Source of the DNA: Psychromonas sp030397575
GTDB taxonomy: Bacteria > Pseudomonadota > Gammaproteobacteria > Enterobacterales > Psychromonadaceae
NCBI RefSeq assembly: GCF_046250175.1
Contig: NZ_CP176468.1
Length of the DNA stretch: 64,000 nt
Reading direction: 5' to 3' (one strand)
The position numbers and the translations under genes were made by a program. Below the pieces are notes generated by a model that ran no database searches, was not told where the DNA came from, and was given only the letters and a program-made list of their open reading frames with translations. Below are positions 43,498 through 52,186 of the stretch, in pieces. Position 1 is the first letter of the stretch; the number at the start of each line of letters is the position of its first letter.

Positions 43498-46296
43498 ATG
43501 GCTGTAGTTCCTGAAAATCCTTTTGTGCTGGTTGACGGCTCTTCGTATTTATATCGTGCATTTTTCTCTCCCCCACATTTAACCAACTCAGCTGGTGAAG
43601 CTACTGGTGCTGTATATGGCGTAGTGAACATGCTACAAAGCTTGTTAAAGCAATTTAGCCCAACACATATTGTGGTTGTCTTTGATGCTAAAGGAAAAAC
43701 CTTTCGTGATGACATGTATGTTGAGTACAAAGCCAACAGACCTAGTATGCCAGATGATTTACGTAGTCAAATAGAGCCTTTACATGCTGTGATTAAAGCG
43801 ATGGGTTTACCTATTTTAACGGTACCCGGCGTAGAAGCCGATGACGTCATTGGTACACTGGCGTTACAGGCTAGCCAAAAAGGCATTAAAACCTTAATCA
43901 GCACTGGCGATAAGGACATGGCGCAGTTAGTTGATGAAAACACTTATTTGATTAACACAATGACTAATACTGTACTTGATGTACCAGGTGTTAATGAAAA
44001 ATTTGGTATTCCACCAGAAATGATCATCGACTTTTTAGCGTTAATGGGTGATAAAGTCGATAACATACCTGGTGTACCAGGGGTTGGTGAAAAAACCGCT
44101 TTAGCGATGTTACAAGGTCTAGGCAACATGGATAGCATCTATGAAAACTTAGATAAACTGGCACCATTAGGTTTCCGTGGTAGTAAAACCATGGCTAAAA
44201 AGATGCAAGAAAACGAAGCAATGGCTCGTTTATCATATCAACTAGCGACAATTAAGTTAGATGTCGAATTGGAAGTGGGTTACGACGACTTCAAACCAAC
44301 TCCACAAGATACTGATGAACTGATTAAACTATTTGGAAAATTAGAATTTAAACGTTGGTTAGCATCCTTATTATCTGGTGATAATTTAGTGGCTAAAGCT
44401 TCTTCTGGGCAAGAAAGCCAAGTGAACCCTGCATTTGTTGCTGCAAAATCAATGGTTGACCGTGATAGCTATAAAACTATCTACACCAAAGGGCAATTAT
44501 TGCAGTGGATTAAGAAATTAAAACAAGCTGATATCTTCGCCTTTGATACTGAAACAACCAGCCTAGATTACATGCAAGCTAAGATTGTTGGTTTATCCTT
44601 TGCTATTCAAACCAATGTAGGTGAAGAAGCTGATCCAATCATTGAAGCGGCATACCTGCCATTAGCACATGACTATATTGATGCACCTGCACAGTTAGAT
44701 TTGACAGAGACTCTCGCCTTATTAGAGCCAGTTTTGTCATCAGATGAATATAAAAAAGTAGGTCAAAATTTAAAATATGACCGCAGTGTATTACTAAATC
44801 ATGGTATTACCTTGGGTGGCATTGCCTTTGATACTATGCTGGAATCTTATGTGTTAGATAGCACTGGCAAGCATGATATGGATACCTTAGCACTAAAATA
44901 TTTAGGCCATAAATGCATTAGCTTTGAAGATATTGCCGGTAAAGGTAAAAAACAACTTACCTTTAATCAAATTTCGATTAAAGAAGCAGCTCCTTATGCT
45001 GCTGAAGATGCTGATATTACGTTACGTCTTCACCTCGAATTACAAAGTCGCTTACAGGAAACACCTGAGTTATTAACAGTATTGAATGAGATTGAGATGC
45101 CGCTATTAACTGTACTTTCAGATATTGAAAGAGGCGGTGTTGAAATCGACAGTGAGTTATTAAAAGTACAAAGCAATGAAATTGCGAAGCGTTTATTAGA
45201 GTTAGAAGAGCTAGCATACGAAGAAGCAGGTAAACCGTTTAATTTAAGCTCGCCAAAACAACTACAAACGATTTTGTTTGAAGAATTAAATATACCGGTG
45301 ATTAAGAAAACACCAAAAGGTGCGCCTTCTACGGCGGAAGAAGTATTGCAAGAGTTGGCACTTACTTACCCTTTGCCTAAGTTAATTATTGAGCATCGTG
45401 GATTAAGTAAACTAAAATCAACATATACTGATAAGTTACCACTAATGGTTAACGAAGAGACAGGTCGTCTTCATACTTCATACCATCAGGCGGTCACGGT
45501 GACAGGTCGTTTATCATCAAGCGATCCAAACCTACAAAATATTCCAATTCGTAGCAGTGAAGGTCGTCGTATTCGCCAAGCCTTTATTGCACAACCTGGT
45601 TATAAAATTGTAGCTGCCGATTACAGTCAAATTGAATTACGTATTATGGCGCATTTGTCGCAAGACGCAGGTTTATTAACGGCATTCTCAACAGGTAAAG
45701 ATATCCATAAAGCAACGGCCGCTGAAGTTTTCTCTGTTGCACTTGATGATGTGACTGTTGATCAACGTCGAAGCGCTAAAGCGATTAACTTTGGTTTAAT
45801 TTACGGTATGAGTGCCTTTGGTTTAGCTAAGCAATTAAATATTGGTCGTCAAGAAGCACAAAAATACATGGATCGTTACTTCAGTCGTTACCCGGCTGTA
45901 TTAACTTATATGGAAGATACGCGTTTACTAGCGAATGAAAAAGCTTATGTAGAAACTATTTTTGGTCGTCGATTACAGTTGCCTAATATCAATGCTAAAA
46001 ACGGTATGCTAAAGAAAGCAGCTGAACGTGCGGCGATTAATGCACCGATGCAGGGAACGGCTGCCGATATCATCAAAAAAGCGATGATCGACATGGCAGA
46101 GTGGGTAAAACAGAAGCCACAAGGCAGCGTGCAAATTCTGATGCAAGTACACGATGAATTAGTCTTTGCGATTAAAGAAGAGTCTGTAGAATCTTATACA
46201 AAAGAGATTCAAACAATTATGGCTAATGCAGCTAAGTTAGATGTACCACTGATTGCCGATGCTGATGTTGGTGATAATTGGGATGAAGCTCATTAA
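43498..46296 (+). CDS. polA: DNA polymerase I
   Basis: A 932-residue enzyme (928 in E. coli) for gap filling, Okazaki fragment processing and repair. The N-terminal 290 residues are the 5'-3' flap nuclease (VLVDGSSYLYRAFF, and the acidic cluster in GVEADDVIGTL). The 3'-5' proofreading domain is intact, with FAFDTETTSLD near residue 350 and the downstream acidic sites. The polymerase domain has motif A DYSQIELRIMAHLS, motif B RRSAKAINFGLIYGMSAFG and motif C QVHDELVF. No intein or frameshift is seen. Confidence 0.98.
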   Translation: MAVVPENPFVLVDGSSYLYRAFFSPPHLTNSAGEATGAVYGVVNMLQSLLKQFSPTHIVVVFDAKGKTFRDDMYVEYKANRPSMPDDLRSQIEPLHAVIKAMGLPILTVPGVEADDVIGTLALQASQKGIKTLISTGDKDMAQLVDENTYLINTMTNTVLDVPGVNEKFGIPPEMIIDFLALMGDKVDNIPGVPGVGEKTALAMLQGLGNMDSIYENLDKLAPLGFRGSKTMAKKMQENEAMARLSYQLATIKLDVELEVGYDDFKPTPQDTDELIKLFGKLEFKRWLASLLSGDNLVAKASSGQESQVNPAFVAAKSMVDRDSYKTIYTKGQLLQWIKKLKQADIFAFDTETTSLDYMQAKIVGLSFAIQTNVGEEADPIIEAAYLPLAHDYIDAPAQLDLTETLALLEPVLSSDEYKKVGQNLKYDRSVLLNHGITLGGIAFDTMLESYVLDSTGKHDMDTLALKYLGHKCISFEDIAGKGKKQLTFNQISIKEAAPYAAEDADITLRLHLELQSRLQETPELLTVLNEIEMPLLTVLSDIERGGVEIDSELLKVQSNEIAKRLLELEELAYEEAGKPFNLSSPKQLQTILFEELNIPVIKKTPKGAPSTAEEVLQELALTYPLPKLIIEHRGLSKLKSTYTDKLPLMVNEETGRLHTSYHQAVTVTGRLSSSDPNLQNIPIRSSEGRRIRQAFIAQPGYKIVAADYSQIELRIMAHLSQDAGLLTAFSTGKDIHKATAAEVFSVALDDVTVDQRRSAKAINFGLIYGMSAFGLAKQLNIGRQEAQKYMDRYFSRYPAVLTYMEDTRLLANEKAYVETIFGRRLQLPNINAKNGMLKKAAERAAINAPMQGTAADIIKKAMIDMAEWVKQKPQGSVQILMQVHDELVFAIKEESVESYTKEIQTIMANAAKLDVPLIADADVGDNWDEAH

Positions 46297-46389
46297 ACAA
46301 ACAAATTAGCTTTGCATAATTTATGAACTAATTATAAATTGTCATGACTAATTAATGAAGATAGCGATTTTATAAAGTCTTCCCTGTTT

Positions 46390-46423
46390 CCCTCAATATG
46401 TATCCGTATATTGAGGGTTTTTT
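46390..46423. terminator. Terminator between polA and zur
   Basis: CCCTCAATAT/ATATTGAGGG stem with an 8-nt loop and a six-T tail on the plus strand, serving polA. It also faces the convergent zur gene. Confidence 0.85.
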
Positions 46424-46426
46424 GCT

Positions 46427-46858
46427 TTATGAGATACAACGCTCACATACACCGTGCGCTTCTAATACTTTATTAGTGATATTAAATCCAAATTGCGATG
46501 CTTTACTTGAGAATGCGTCATCAATAATTGGATCGCTCAATTCAATCACGCATTTACATTTATCACAAATCAATAACTGCATTGGATGTTCGCAACCTAG
46601 GTGACAACACATCAAATAAGCATTCAAAGATTCAATTCGATGGATAAAATGGTTCTCTAATAAAAACTCTAGTGCACGATAAATTGTGGGTGGCTTTGCT
46701 TTACTGTCGGTTTTTTGTAGCTGCTCTAATAATTCGTAGGCGCTAATAGCCCCTTGGTGCTCTGCCATTAAAGTAAATACTTGTTGGCGAACAGGGGTAA
46801 AGCGTACATTGTTCGATTTACAAATTTCGATGGCACGAGCGAGCAAAGGATGAGACAT
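46427..46858 (-). CDS. zur: Zinc uptake regulator (Fur family)
   Basis: A 143-residue Fur-type repressor. The N-terminal winged helix includes NVRFTPVRQQVFTLM and AKPPTIYRALEFLLENHFIHRIES, near-identical in plan to E. coli Zur. The structural zinc site is formed by CDKCKC and HGVCERC, two CxxC motifs, and the regulatory site by the MCCHLGCEH region, with the histidines and cysteines typical of Zur rather than Fur. I start at the ATG at 46858; the longer TTG start at 46876 adds six residues without support. It controls high-affinity zinc import in related bacteria. Its targets are not in this window. Confidence 0.9.
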   Translation of the reverse strand: MSHPLLARAIEICKSNNVRFTPVRQQVFTLMAEHQGAISAYELLEQLQKTDSKAKPPTIYRALEFLLENHFIHRIESLNAYLMCCHLGCEHPMQLLICDKCKCVIELSDPIIDDAFSSKASQFGFNITNKVLEAHGVCERCIS

Positions 46859-46980
46859 AATAACTACTTCTATCAATAAAATTAGTCATTATAATAACAT
46901 AGCGTTGGCAGATTAAAGTACTCAATTCGAATGTTAATTGACCTACTTATCTTTTTAAGAATGAAGTGCTTAGGCTTTAT

Positions 46981-48027
46981 TTATAATACTATCGGTGGTG
47001 TTTGGCTAATCACGGGGTGGTGGTAATGGCTTGCACGTTGGATTGTTTGTGTTGGGGTTTCTCCAAATAATCCTTTGTAATAAGCATTAAAAGTACTGAT
47101 ATGGAAAAAACCAAAGTTCAACGCAAGGTCTGTAATACTATGCTGGTTATCTTCACTTAATAAAATTCTTCTTATCTCGTTTAAACGACAATCCCTTATG
47201 TATTGAATGGGGGAGATACCAAGGCCCTGTTCAAAACAGTATTGTAACGCTCGGCGACTGATATTGCTGATTTGGCATAATTCAGTAATGGTAAGAGGGT
47301 AGTTACCTGTTTCTTGAATATACTCAGTGATATCAGTGATCACTCGTTGTGTGGTTTGCTGAGACACGCTGAGATTATGATGCTGATATTCTGTTTGCAT
47401 TAAGAGATCTGCCACTTTTGAAGAGATCAAAGGTGTTAAATGATTTAATCTTAAAGGATCTGAATCTTTAAGTAAGTGAGTGCTCCCCATAGGGGAATTG
47501 CTATTACCTAATAACAAGCTGATTAATTTGGCTAGTTCATAACTAACATAAGACGTAGGCTTGGATACTTGTAAGTGTGTACTTTTATTTTGCCAAAGAT
47601 CGTAATCTGCCCCAATCATCTCAGTGTCTAAGCTATGCTTATTGATCACCAACCCATAAATATGGAAATCAGGTGGGGTAATTAACTCAAATTCAATCCC
47701 TGAAGGGCGAGTCATTATTTGCCCTGCTAATACGTCACTGTTATTGATTTTAGGGCGCTGTGTTTGTAAAGAAAATCCTAACCATAAATTATCATGCTTA
47801 ACACAGCACTGCTGTTGTAAGGTACGGTTAGTAAACTCTTCAAAAAAATGAATGCCTTGTAACTTCAACTCATCTAAATAACCACTAAATATACCATTGC
47901 TATGCTGATTATAGCGTTGTTCCCATTGTCGTAAGCTTTCAGCTTGTTGGTTAACATCAAAAGTAAAGGATTTGCACCGCTCTAGTGCAACGGAAGTATT
48001 AACTTGGTGCTGCTTTGAATTTGCCAT
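46981..48027 (-). CDS. AraC-family activator of the ethanolamine genes (EutR-like)
   Basis: A 348-residue protein with a sensor domain to about residue 230 and a C-terminal AraC double helix-turn-helix: LTITELCQISNISRRALQYCFEQGLGISPIQYIRDCRLNEIRRILL, then ITDLALNFGFFHISTFNAYYKGLFGETPTQ. The first helix-turn-helix is of the EutR/AdpA type. It is divergent from eutB, so it is the probable activator. E. coli EutR responds to ethanolamine plus adenosylcobalamin. Whether this one does so is inferred. Confidence 0.82.
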   Translation of the reverse strand: MANSKQHQVNTSVALERCKSFTFDVNQQAESLRQWEQRYNQHSNGIFSGYLDELKLQGIHFFEEFTNRTLQQQCCVKHDNLWLGFSLQTQRPKINNSDVLAGQIMTRPSGIEFELITPPDFHIYGLVINKHSLDTEMIGADYDLWQNKSTHLQVSKPTSYVSYELAKLISLLLGNSNSPMGSTHLLKDSDPLRLNHLTPLISSKVADLLMQTEYQHHNLSVSQQTTQRVITDITEYIQETGNYPLTITELCQISNISRRALQYCFEQGLGISPIQYIRDCRLNEIRRILLSEDNQHSITDLALNFGFFHISTFNAYYKGLFGETPTQTIQRASHYHHPVISQTPPIVL

Positions 48028-48199
48028 TTTACCGCCTCCTATTACAGTGCATTAATTTGATGCATAATTATTTCAATTATTTGTTTTTAAACAACTTTTA
48101 TTGTTGCGCAATTGCGTTATTTAATTGGAACACTCTTCGCAGTTACCTGTTTATATTGAGCGCAAAGTTCGCGCCTAATTTTATTTTGAGGTACTAGAA
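48028..48199 (+). promoter_or_regulatory. Divergent eutB / AraC promoter region
   Basis: Two candidate sites: TGCAT-N7-ATGCA at 48048-48064, close to the AraC-family gene start, and the palindrome CGCAATTGCG at 48107-48116. Either may be an activator site. No further pattern is seen. Confidence 0.4.
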
Positions 48200-49600
48200 A
48201 TGTCTAATTATCGCTATCAGCTTGGTAGTCACCTTTATCAATTTGAGAGTTTAGCAGATTTAATGGCTAAAGCTTCTCCAATGCGATCTGGTGACCAATT
48301 GGCTGGAGTAGCAGCGCTTTCTGCAGAGCAGCGTGCTGTCGCACAAATGTTATTGGCTGAGTTACCATTAAAAACATTTCTTCAAGAAACGCTTATCCCT
48401 TATGAAAAAGATGAAATAACCCGATTAATTATCGATGAGCATGATGCTGCGGCTTTTTCTGAAATATCACACCTCACAGTAGGTGACTTTCGGAATTGGT
48501 TATTGCAAGAAACGACAACTGAAATTGACTTTACCCGTATCCGCGCTGGTTTAACCCCTGAAATGGTCGCTGCGGTGAGTAAAATTATGCGTAATCAAGA
48601 TCTAATTTTGGTGGCGAAAAAATGCAATATCATTACTAAATTTAGAAATACCATTGGCTTGCCTGGTCATCTGTCTACACGTTTACAACCTAATCACCCC
48701 ACTGATGATGTAAGTGGCATTGCAGCGACTATTTTTGATGGTTTGATGTACGGTAATGGTGATGCTGTATTAGGCATTAATCCAGCGACAGATAGTGTTT
48801 CACAGGCGGTGAAGCTAATGAAGCTAATGGATGATGTTATTCAACATTATGAGATCCCAACACAGTCCTGTGTATTAACGCATGTTACGAATACTATCGA
48901 AGCAATCGAGCTAGGTGCACCTGTTGATCTGGTTTTCCAATCAATTGGTGGCACTGAAGCAACCAATCAAGGCTTTGGTGTTAATCTCAATGTGTTAGAT
49001 GAAGCGCATCAAGCAGCACTAGAACTCAAGCGCGGCACTGTAGGTGATAACGTGATGTATTTTGAAACTGGGCAAGGTAGTGCGTTGTCTGCAAATGGTC
49101 ATCATGGTGTCGATCAGCAAACCTGTGAAACTCGCGCTTATGCAGTTGCGCGTAAATTTAAGCCATTATTAGTTAATACAGTGGTTGGTTTTATTGGCCC
49201 TGAATACTTGTTCGATGGTAAGCAGATTATCCGTGCAGGATTGGAAGACCATTTTTGCGGAAAACTATTAGGTTTACCGATGGGGTGTGATATCTGTTAT
49301 ACCAATCATGCTTATGCAGACCAAAATGATATGGACAATTTATTGACCTTATTAGGCGTTGCTGAATGTTCTTTCATTATGGGCATACCTGGCTCTGATG
49401 ACATTATGTTGAACTACCAGACGACCTCTTTTCATGATGCCTTGTATGCCCGCCAAGCATTAGGCTTACGCCCAGCACCTGAGTTTGATCAGTGGCTTAA
49501 AAAGATGCAAATCTCGCCTGAAAATAATGCTACTCAGCTAAGCTCTACGTTGCCAGATAGCTTTGCAAAACCACTGAACCTGATTAAGGAGTTGTCATGA
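48200..49600 (+). CDS. eutB: Ethanolamine ammonia-lyase large subunit
   Basis: A 466-residue adenosylcobalamin-dependent enzyme subunit that, with EutC, converts ethanolamine to acetaldehyde and ammonia. The TIM-barrel blocks FRNTIGLPGHLSTRLQPNHP, GIAATIFDGLMYGNGDAVLGINPAT and VFQSIGGTEATNQGFGVNL match EutB, as does VMYFETGQGSALSANGHHG. E. coli EutB has 453 residues. Its stop overlaps eutC by ATGA. The reaction needs cobalamin supply and an aldehyde dehydrogenase from elsewhere, since no eut shell genes are present. Confidence 0.96.
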   Translation: MSNYRYQLGSHLYQFESLADLMAKASPMRSGDQLAGVAALSAEQRAVAQMLLAELPLKTFLQETLIPYEKDEITRLIIDEHDAAAFSEISHLTVGDFRNWLLQETTTEIDFTRIRAGLTPEMVAAVSKIMRNQDLILVAKKCNIITKFRNTIGLPGHLSTRLQPNHPTDDVSGIAATIFDGLMYGNGDAVLGINPATDSVSQAVKLMKLMDDVIQHYEIPTQSCVLTHVTNTIEAIELGAPVDLVFQSIGGTEATNQGFGVNLNVLDEAHQAALELKRGTVGDNVMYFETGQGSALSANGHHGVDQQTCETRAYAVARKFKPLLVNTVVGFIGPEYLFDGKQIIRAGLEDHFCGKLLGLPMGCDICYTNHAYADQNDMDNLLTLLGVAECSFIMGIPGSDDIMLNYQTTSFHDALYARQALGLRPAPEFDQWLKKMQISPENNATQLSSTLPDSFAKPLNLIKELS

Positions 49601-50448
49601 GCAAACCTAATTCAACAGAGCAGGTAAAACAGCCCCATAGCGTACACCAAGACCCTTGGGCTAAATTACGTCAATTCACCGATGCTCGTATTGGTTTAGG
49701 GCGCGCAGGTACTAGTTTACCAACCTCTGAGCTATTACGTTTTCAACTTTCTCATGCACAAGCAATTGATGCCGTTCATGTACCGCTTGATGTGGATAAA
49801 TTATCAGAGCAATTTGAACAATCACAAGTACTGAGCCCTTACTTACCAATACAACGCTTACATAGCAAAGCAACTGATCGTATGGAATACCTTCAACGCC
49901 CTGATCTAGGTCGTCAGTTAGATAGACCTTCAATTGAACGCTTAGAAGCCTTGAATGGTGAAGCATATGACCTAGTGTTTGTGCTTGCTGATGGGCTTTC
50001 TTCCTATGCAATTAGTCATCATGCCACAACCTTTGTTGAATTGTTCATTAGCCGCTTACAAGAAGAATTTCCTAAACAGCTGAAAATTGCTCCTATCTGT
50101 GTGGTGCAACAAGGGAGAGTTGCAGTGGGAGATGATGTCTGTGAAGCGTTGAATGCTAAACAAGTGGTGTTGCTGATTGGTGAGCGCCCTGGATTAAGTT
50201 CACCTGACAGTATGGGGTTGTACTTAACTTGGGGAGCACAACGAGGCATGGAAGATTCAATGCGTAATTGCATTTCTAATATACGACCTGAAGGGCTGAA
50301 ATATCAGGCTGCTGTGCATAAGAGTATCTATTTACTTAATGAATCACGTCGCCTGTCTTTAACGGGAGTGAATTTAAAAGATCGATCTGAAGATTCATTG
50401 TTAGAAACAGAGCACACACAGCATTTTAGTTTAACCAATTTGTCATAA
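49597..50448 (+). CDS. eutC: Ethanolamine ammonia-lyase small subunit
   Basis: A 283-residue subunit (295 in E. coli) that binds the adenosylcobalamin cofactor at the interface with EutB. The block PWAKLRQFTDARIGLGRAGTS, LQRPDLGRQLD, LVFVLADGLSSYAI and LIGERPGLSSPDSMGLYLTW are characteristic. AAGGAG lies 7 nt before the ATG. Translation is coupled to eutB by the 4-bp overlap. Confidence 0.96.
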   Translation: MSKPNSTEQVKQPHSVHQDPWAKLRQFTDARIGLGRAGTSLPTSELLRFQLSHAQAIDAVHVPLDVDKLSEQFEQSQVLSPYLPIQRLHSKATDRMEYLQRPDLGRQLDRPSIERLEALNGEAYDLVFVLADGLSSYAISHHATTFVELFISRLQEEFPKQLKIAPICVVQQGRVAVGDDVCEALNAKQVVLLIGERPGLSSPDSMGLYLTWGAQRGMEDSMRNCISNIRPEGLKYQAAVHKSIYLLNESRRLSLTGVNLKDRSEDSLLETEHTQHFSLTNLS

Positions 50449-50535
50449 AACGATAAAGACAATAAAAACAATCACTTATAAAAATAAATAATAATCAATT
50501 AACAACAACTTAATTACTATAAGAAGGGAACTACT

Positions 50536-51927
50536 ATGTCTACTAATCAAGAATACCTAGCTCAAAGGCAATTGAAAAAGGGAGCAGCCGGTTGGATTTT
50601 GCTTGCTGGTCTGGGGATTTCATATGTTATCTCAGGGGACTTTGCTGGGTGGAACTTTGGTATAGCGCAAGCGGGATGGGGCGGTTTTGTTATTGCTGCG
50701 GTATTAATGGGCGTGATGTATTTAACGCTGGTGTTATCTTTGGCTGAAATGTCTGCTGCGATACCTGCTGCAGGTGGTGGTTATAGTTTTGCACGCCAAG
50801 CAATGGGGCCTGCTGGTGGTTACCTTACCGGGTTAGCTGTTTTGATTGAATATACACTTGCACCTGCTGCAATTGTTATTTTTATCGGATCATCGGTAAA
50901 CGAGTTATTAGGTTTTGACGGGCCGATTGTTTACGCATTGTTCTATTTAGTATTTATCGGTATCCATATCTTTGGTGCTGGTGAAGCGTTAAAAGTGATG
51001 ATGGTGATCAGTGCGTTAGCAGTATTAGCGATTATTGCCACTGGTGTGGTGTTATTACCTGAATTCAATGTTGATAACTTATTTGATATTGAACCATTAA
51101 TTGGCGGGACTGAATTCCTACCAATGGGGTATTACGGTGTTTGGGCTGCATTACCGTTTGCTATGTGGTTATTTCTTGCTGTGGAAGGTGTACCATTAGC
51201 TGCTGAAGAAGCAAAAGATCCAGCGAAAGATGTACCGAAAGGGATTATCGCAGCGATGATCTTCTTATTATTCACTGCAATATTAGTCGTAGTATTAGTG
51301 GCTGGTGCTGCTGGTGCACAAGTGACTGCTGGTAGCGCAGTACCGTTAGTTGATGCGTTAAAAATGACAGGTAACCCAAATATTGCAACTATGGTAAATG
51401 TATTAGGTTTAGCGGGTTTGATTGCTTCATTCTTCTCAATTATCTACGGTTATAGTCGTTTAGTCTTTGCACTTTCTCGTGCTGGTTACTTACCACAAAG
51501 TCTATCATTAACTAGTAAACGTAAAGTGCCTGTCCGCTCACTTATTTTCCCTGGTATTTTAGGATTCTTATTATCGTTAACAGGTGAAGGTGACTTAATG
51601 CTTTCAATGGCGGTTGTTGGTGCAACGGTTTCCTATGCAATGATGTCAGGTAGCCACATTTTATTGCGTATCAACCAACCTGGTTTAGCTCGTCCATATA
51701 AAACACCTGGTGGTGTGGTAACGTCAGGCATCTCGTTTGTATTATCACTAGTCGCATTAACTGGTGTTTATGCTTACGATGTAAGAGCCTTCTATTTCAC
51801 GCTAGTATTATTTGTGATTGGTATGCTTTATTACACATTCATTGGTCGAAATAACTTAGTGGCTAAATCAGCAGAAGAAGAGTTCGCGCTGTTATCACAA
51901 GCTGAAGATGAATTAATAGCTAGTTAA
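50536..51927 (+). CDS. eat: Ethanolamine permease (APC superfamily)
   Basis: A 463-residue, roughly 12-helix APC transporter. The N-terminal block AAGWILLAGLGISYVISGDFAGWNFGIAQAGWGGF is close to the known ethanolamine permease type of other proteobacteria. AVEGVPLAAEEAKDPAKDVPKGI carries the APC TM6-7 consensus. It is the third gene after eutBC and supplies the substrate. It is a Pseudomonas-type Eat, not the microcompartment-type EutH. Confidence 0.86.
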   Translation: MSTNQEYLAQRQLKKGAAGWILLAGLGISYVISGDFAGWNFGIAQAGWGGFVIAAVLMGVMYLTLVLSLAEMSAAIPAAGGGYSFARQAMGPAGGYLTGLAVLIEYTLAPAAIVIFIGSSVNELLGFDGPIVYALFYLVFIGIHIFGAGEALKVMMVISALAVLAIIATGVVLLPEFNVDNLFDIEPLIGGTEFLPMGYYGVWAALPFAMWLFLAVEGVPLAAEEAKDPAKDVPKGIIAAMIFLLFTAILVVVLVAGAAGAQVTAGSAVPLVDALKMTGNPNIATMVNVLGLAGLIASFFSIIYGYSRLVFALSRAGYLPQSLSLTSKRKVPVRSLIFPGILGFLLSLTGEGDLMLSMAVVGATVSYAMMSGSHILLRINQPGLARPYKTPGGVVTSGISFVLSLVALTGVYAYDVRAFYFTLVLFVIGMLYYTFIGRNNLVAKSAEEEFALLSQAEDELIAS

Positions 51928-51952
51928 TGTTCCTCATATTGCTTTAATATTA

Positions 51953-51981
51953 AAAACCCACCACTCTTGGTGGGTTTTTTT
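51953..51981 (+). terminator. Terminator of the eutBC-eat operon
   Basis: AAAACCCACCA/TGGTGGGTTTT stem with a CTCT loop and a T run, 26 bp past the stop. Confidence 0.9.
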
Positions 51982-52186
51982 GACCTTTCTGTGCTCAGCC
52001 TCTCTATTTTCACCTTTACTTATTATAAAGTAATTATAAATAGGTATTCGTTTGTGGTAAATTTCATCAAAACAAGGTGATTTTTTGCACTTAAATGATC
52101 TATACCTCATTTTTTCCCGTATGGTTCCGCTCTTTTTCACCATAATAAAAATTATAAAAATAGATCGATATAAGTAAGGTAAAACA

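Noticed and set aside
46297..46389. Spot 42 RNA gene downstream of polA
   Set aside because: Spot 42 lies beside polA in E. coli, but its conserved 5' sequence is not found on either flank of polA here.
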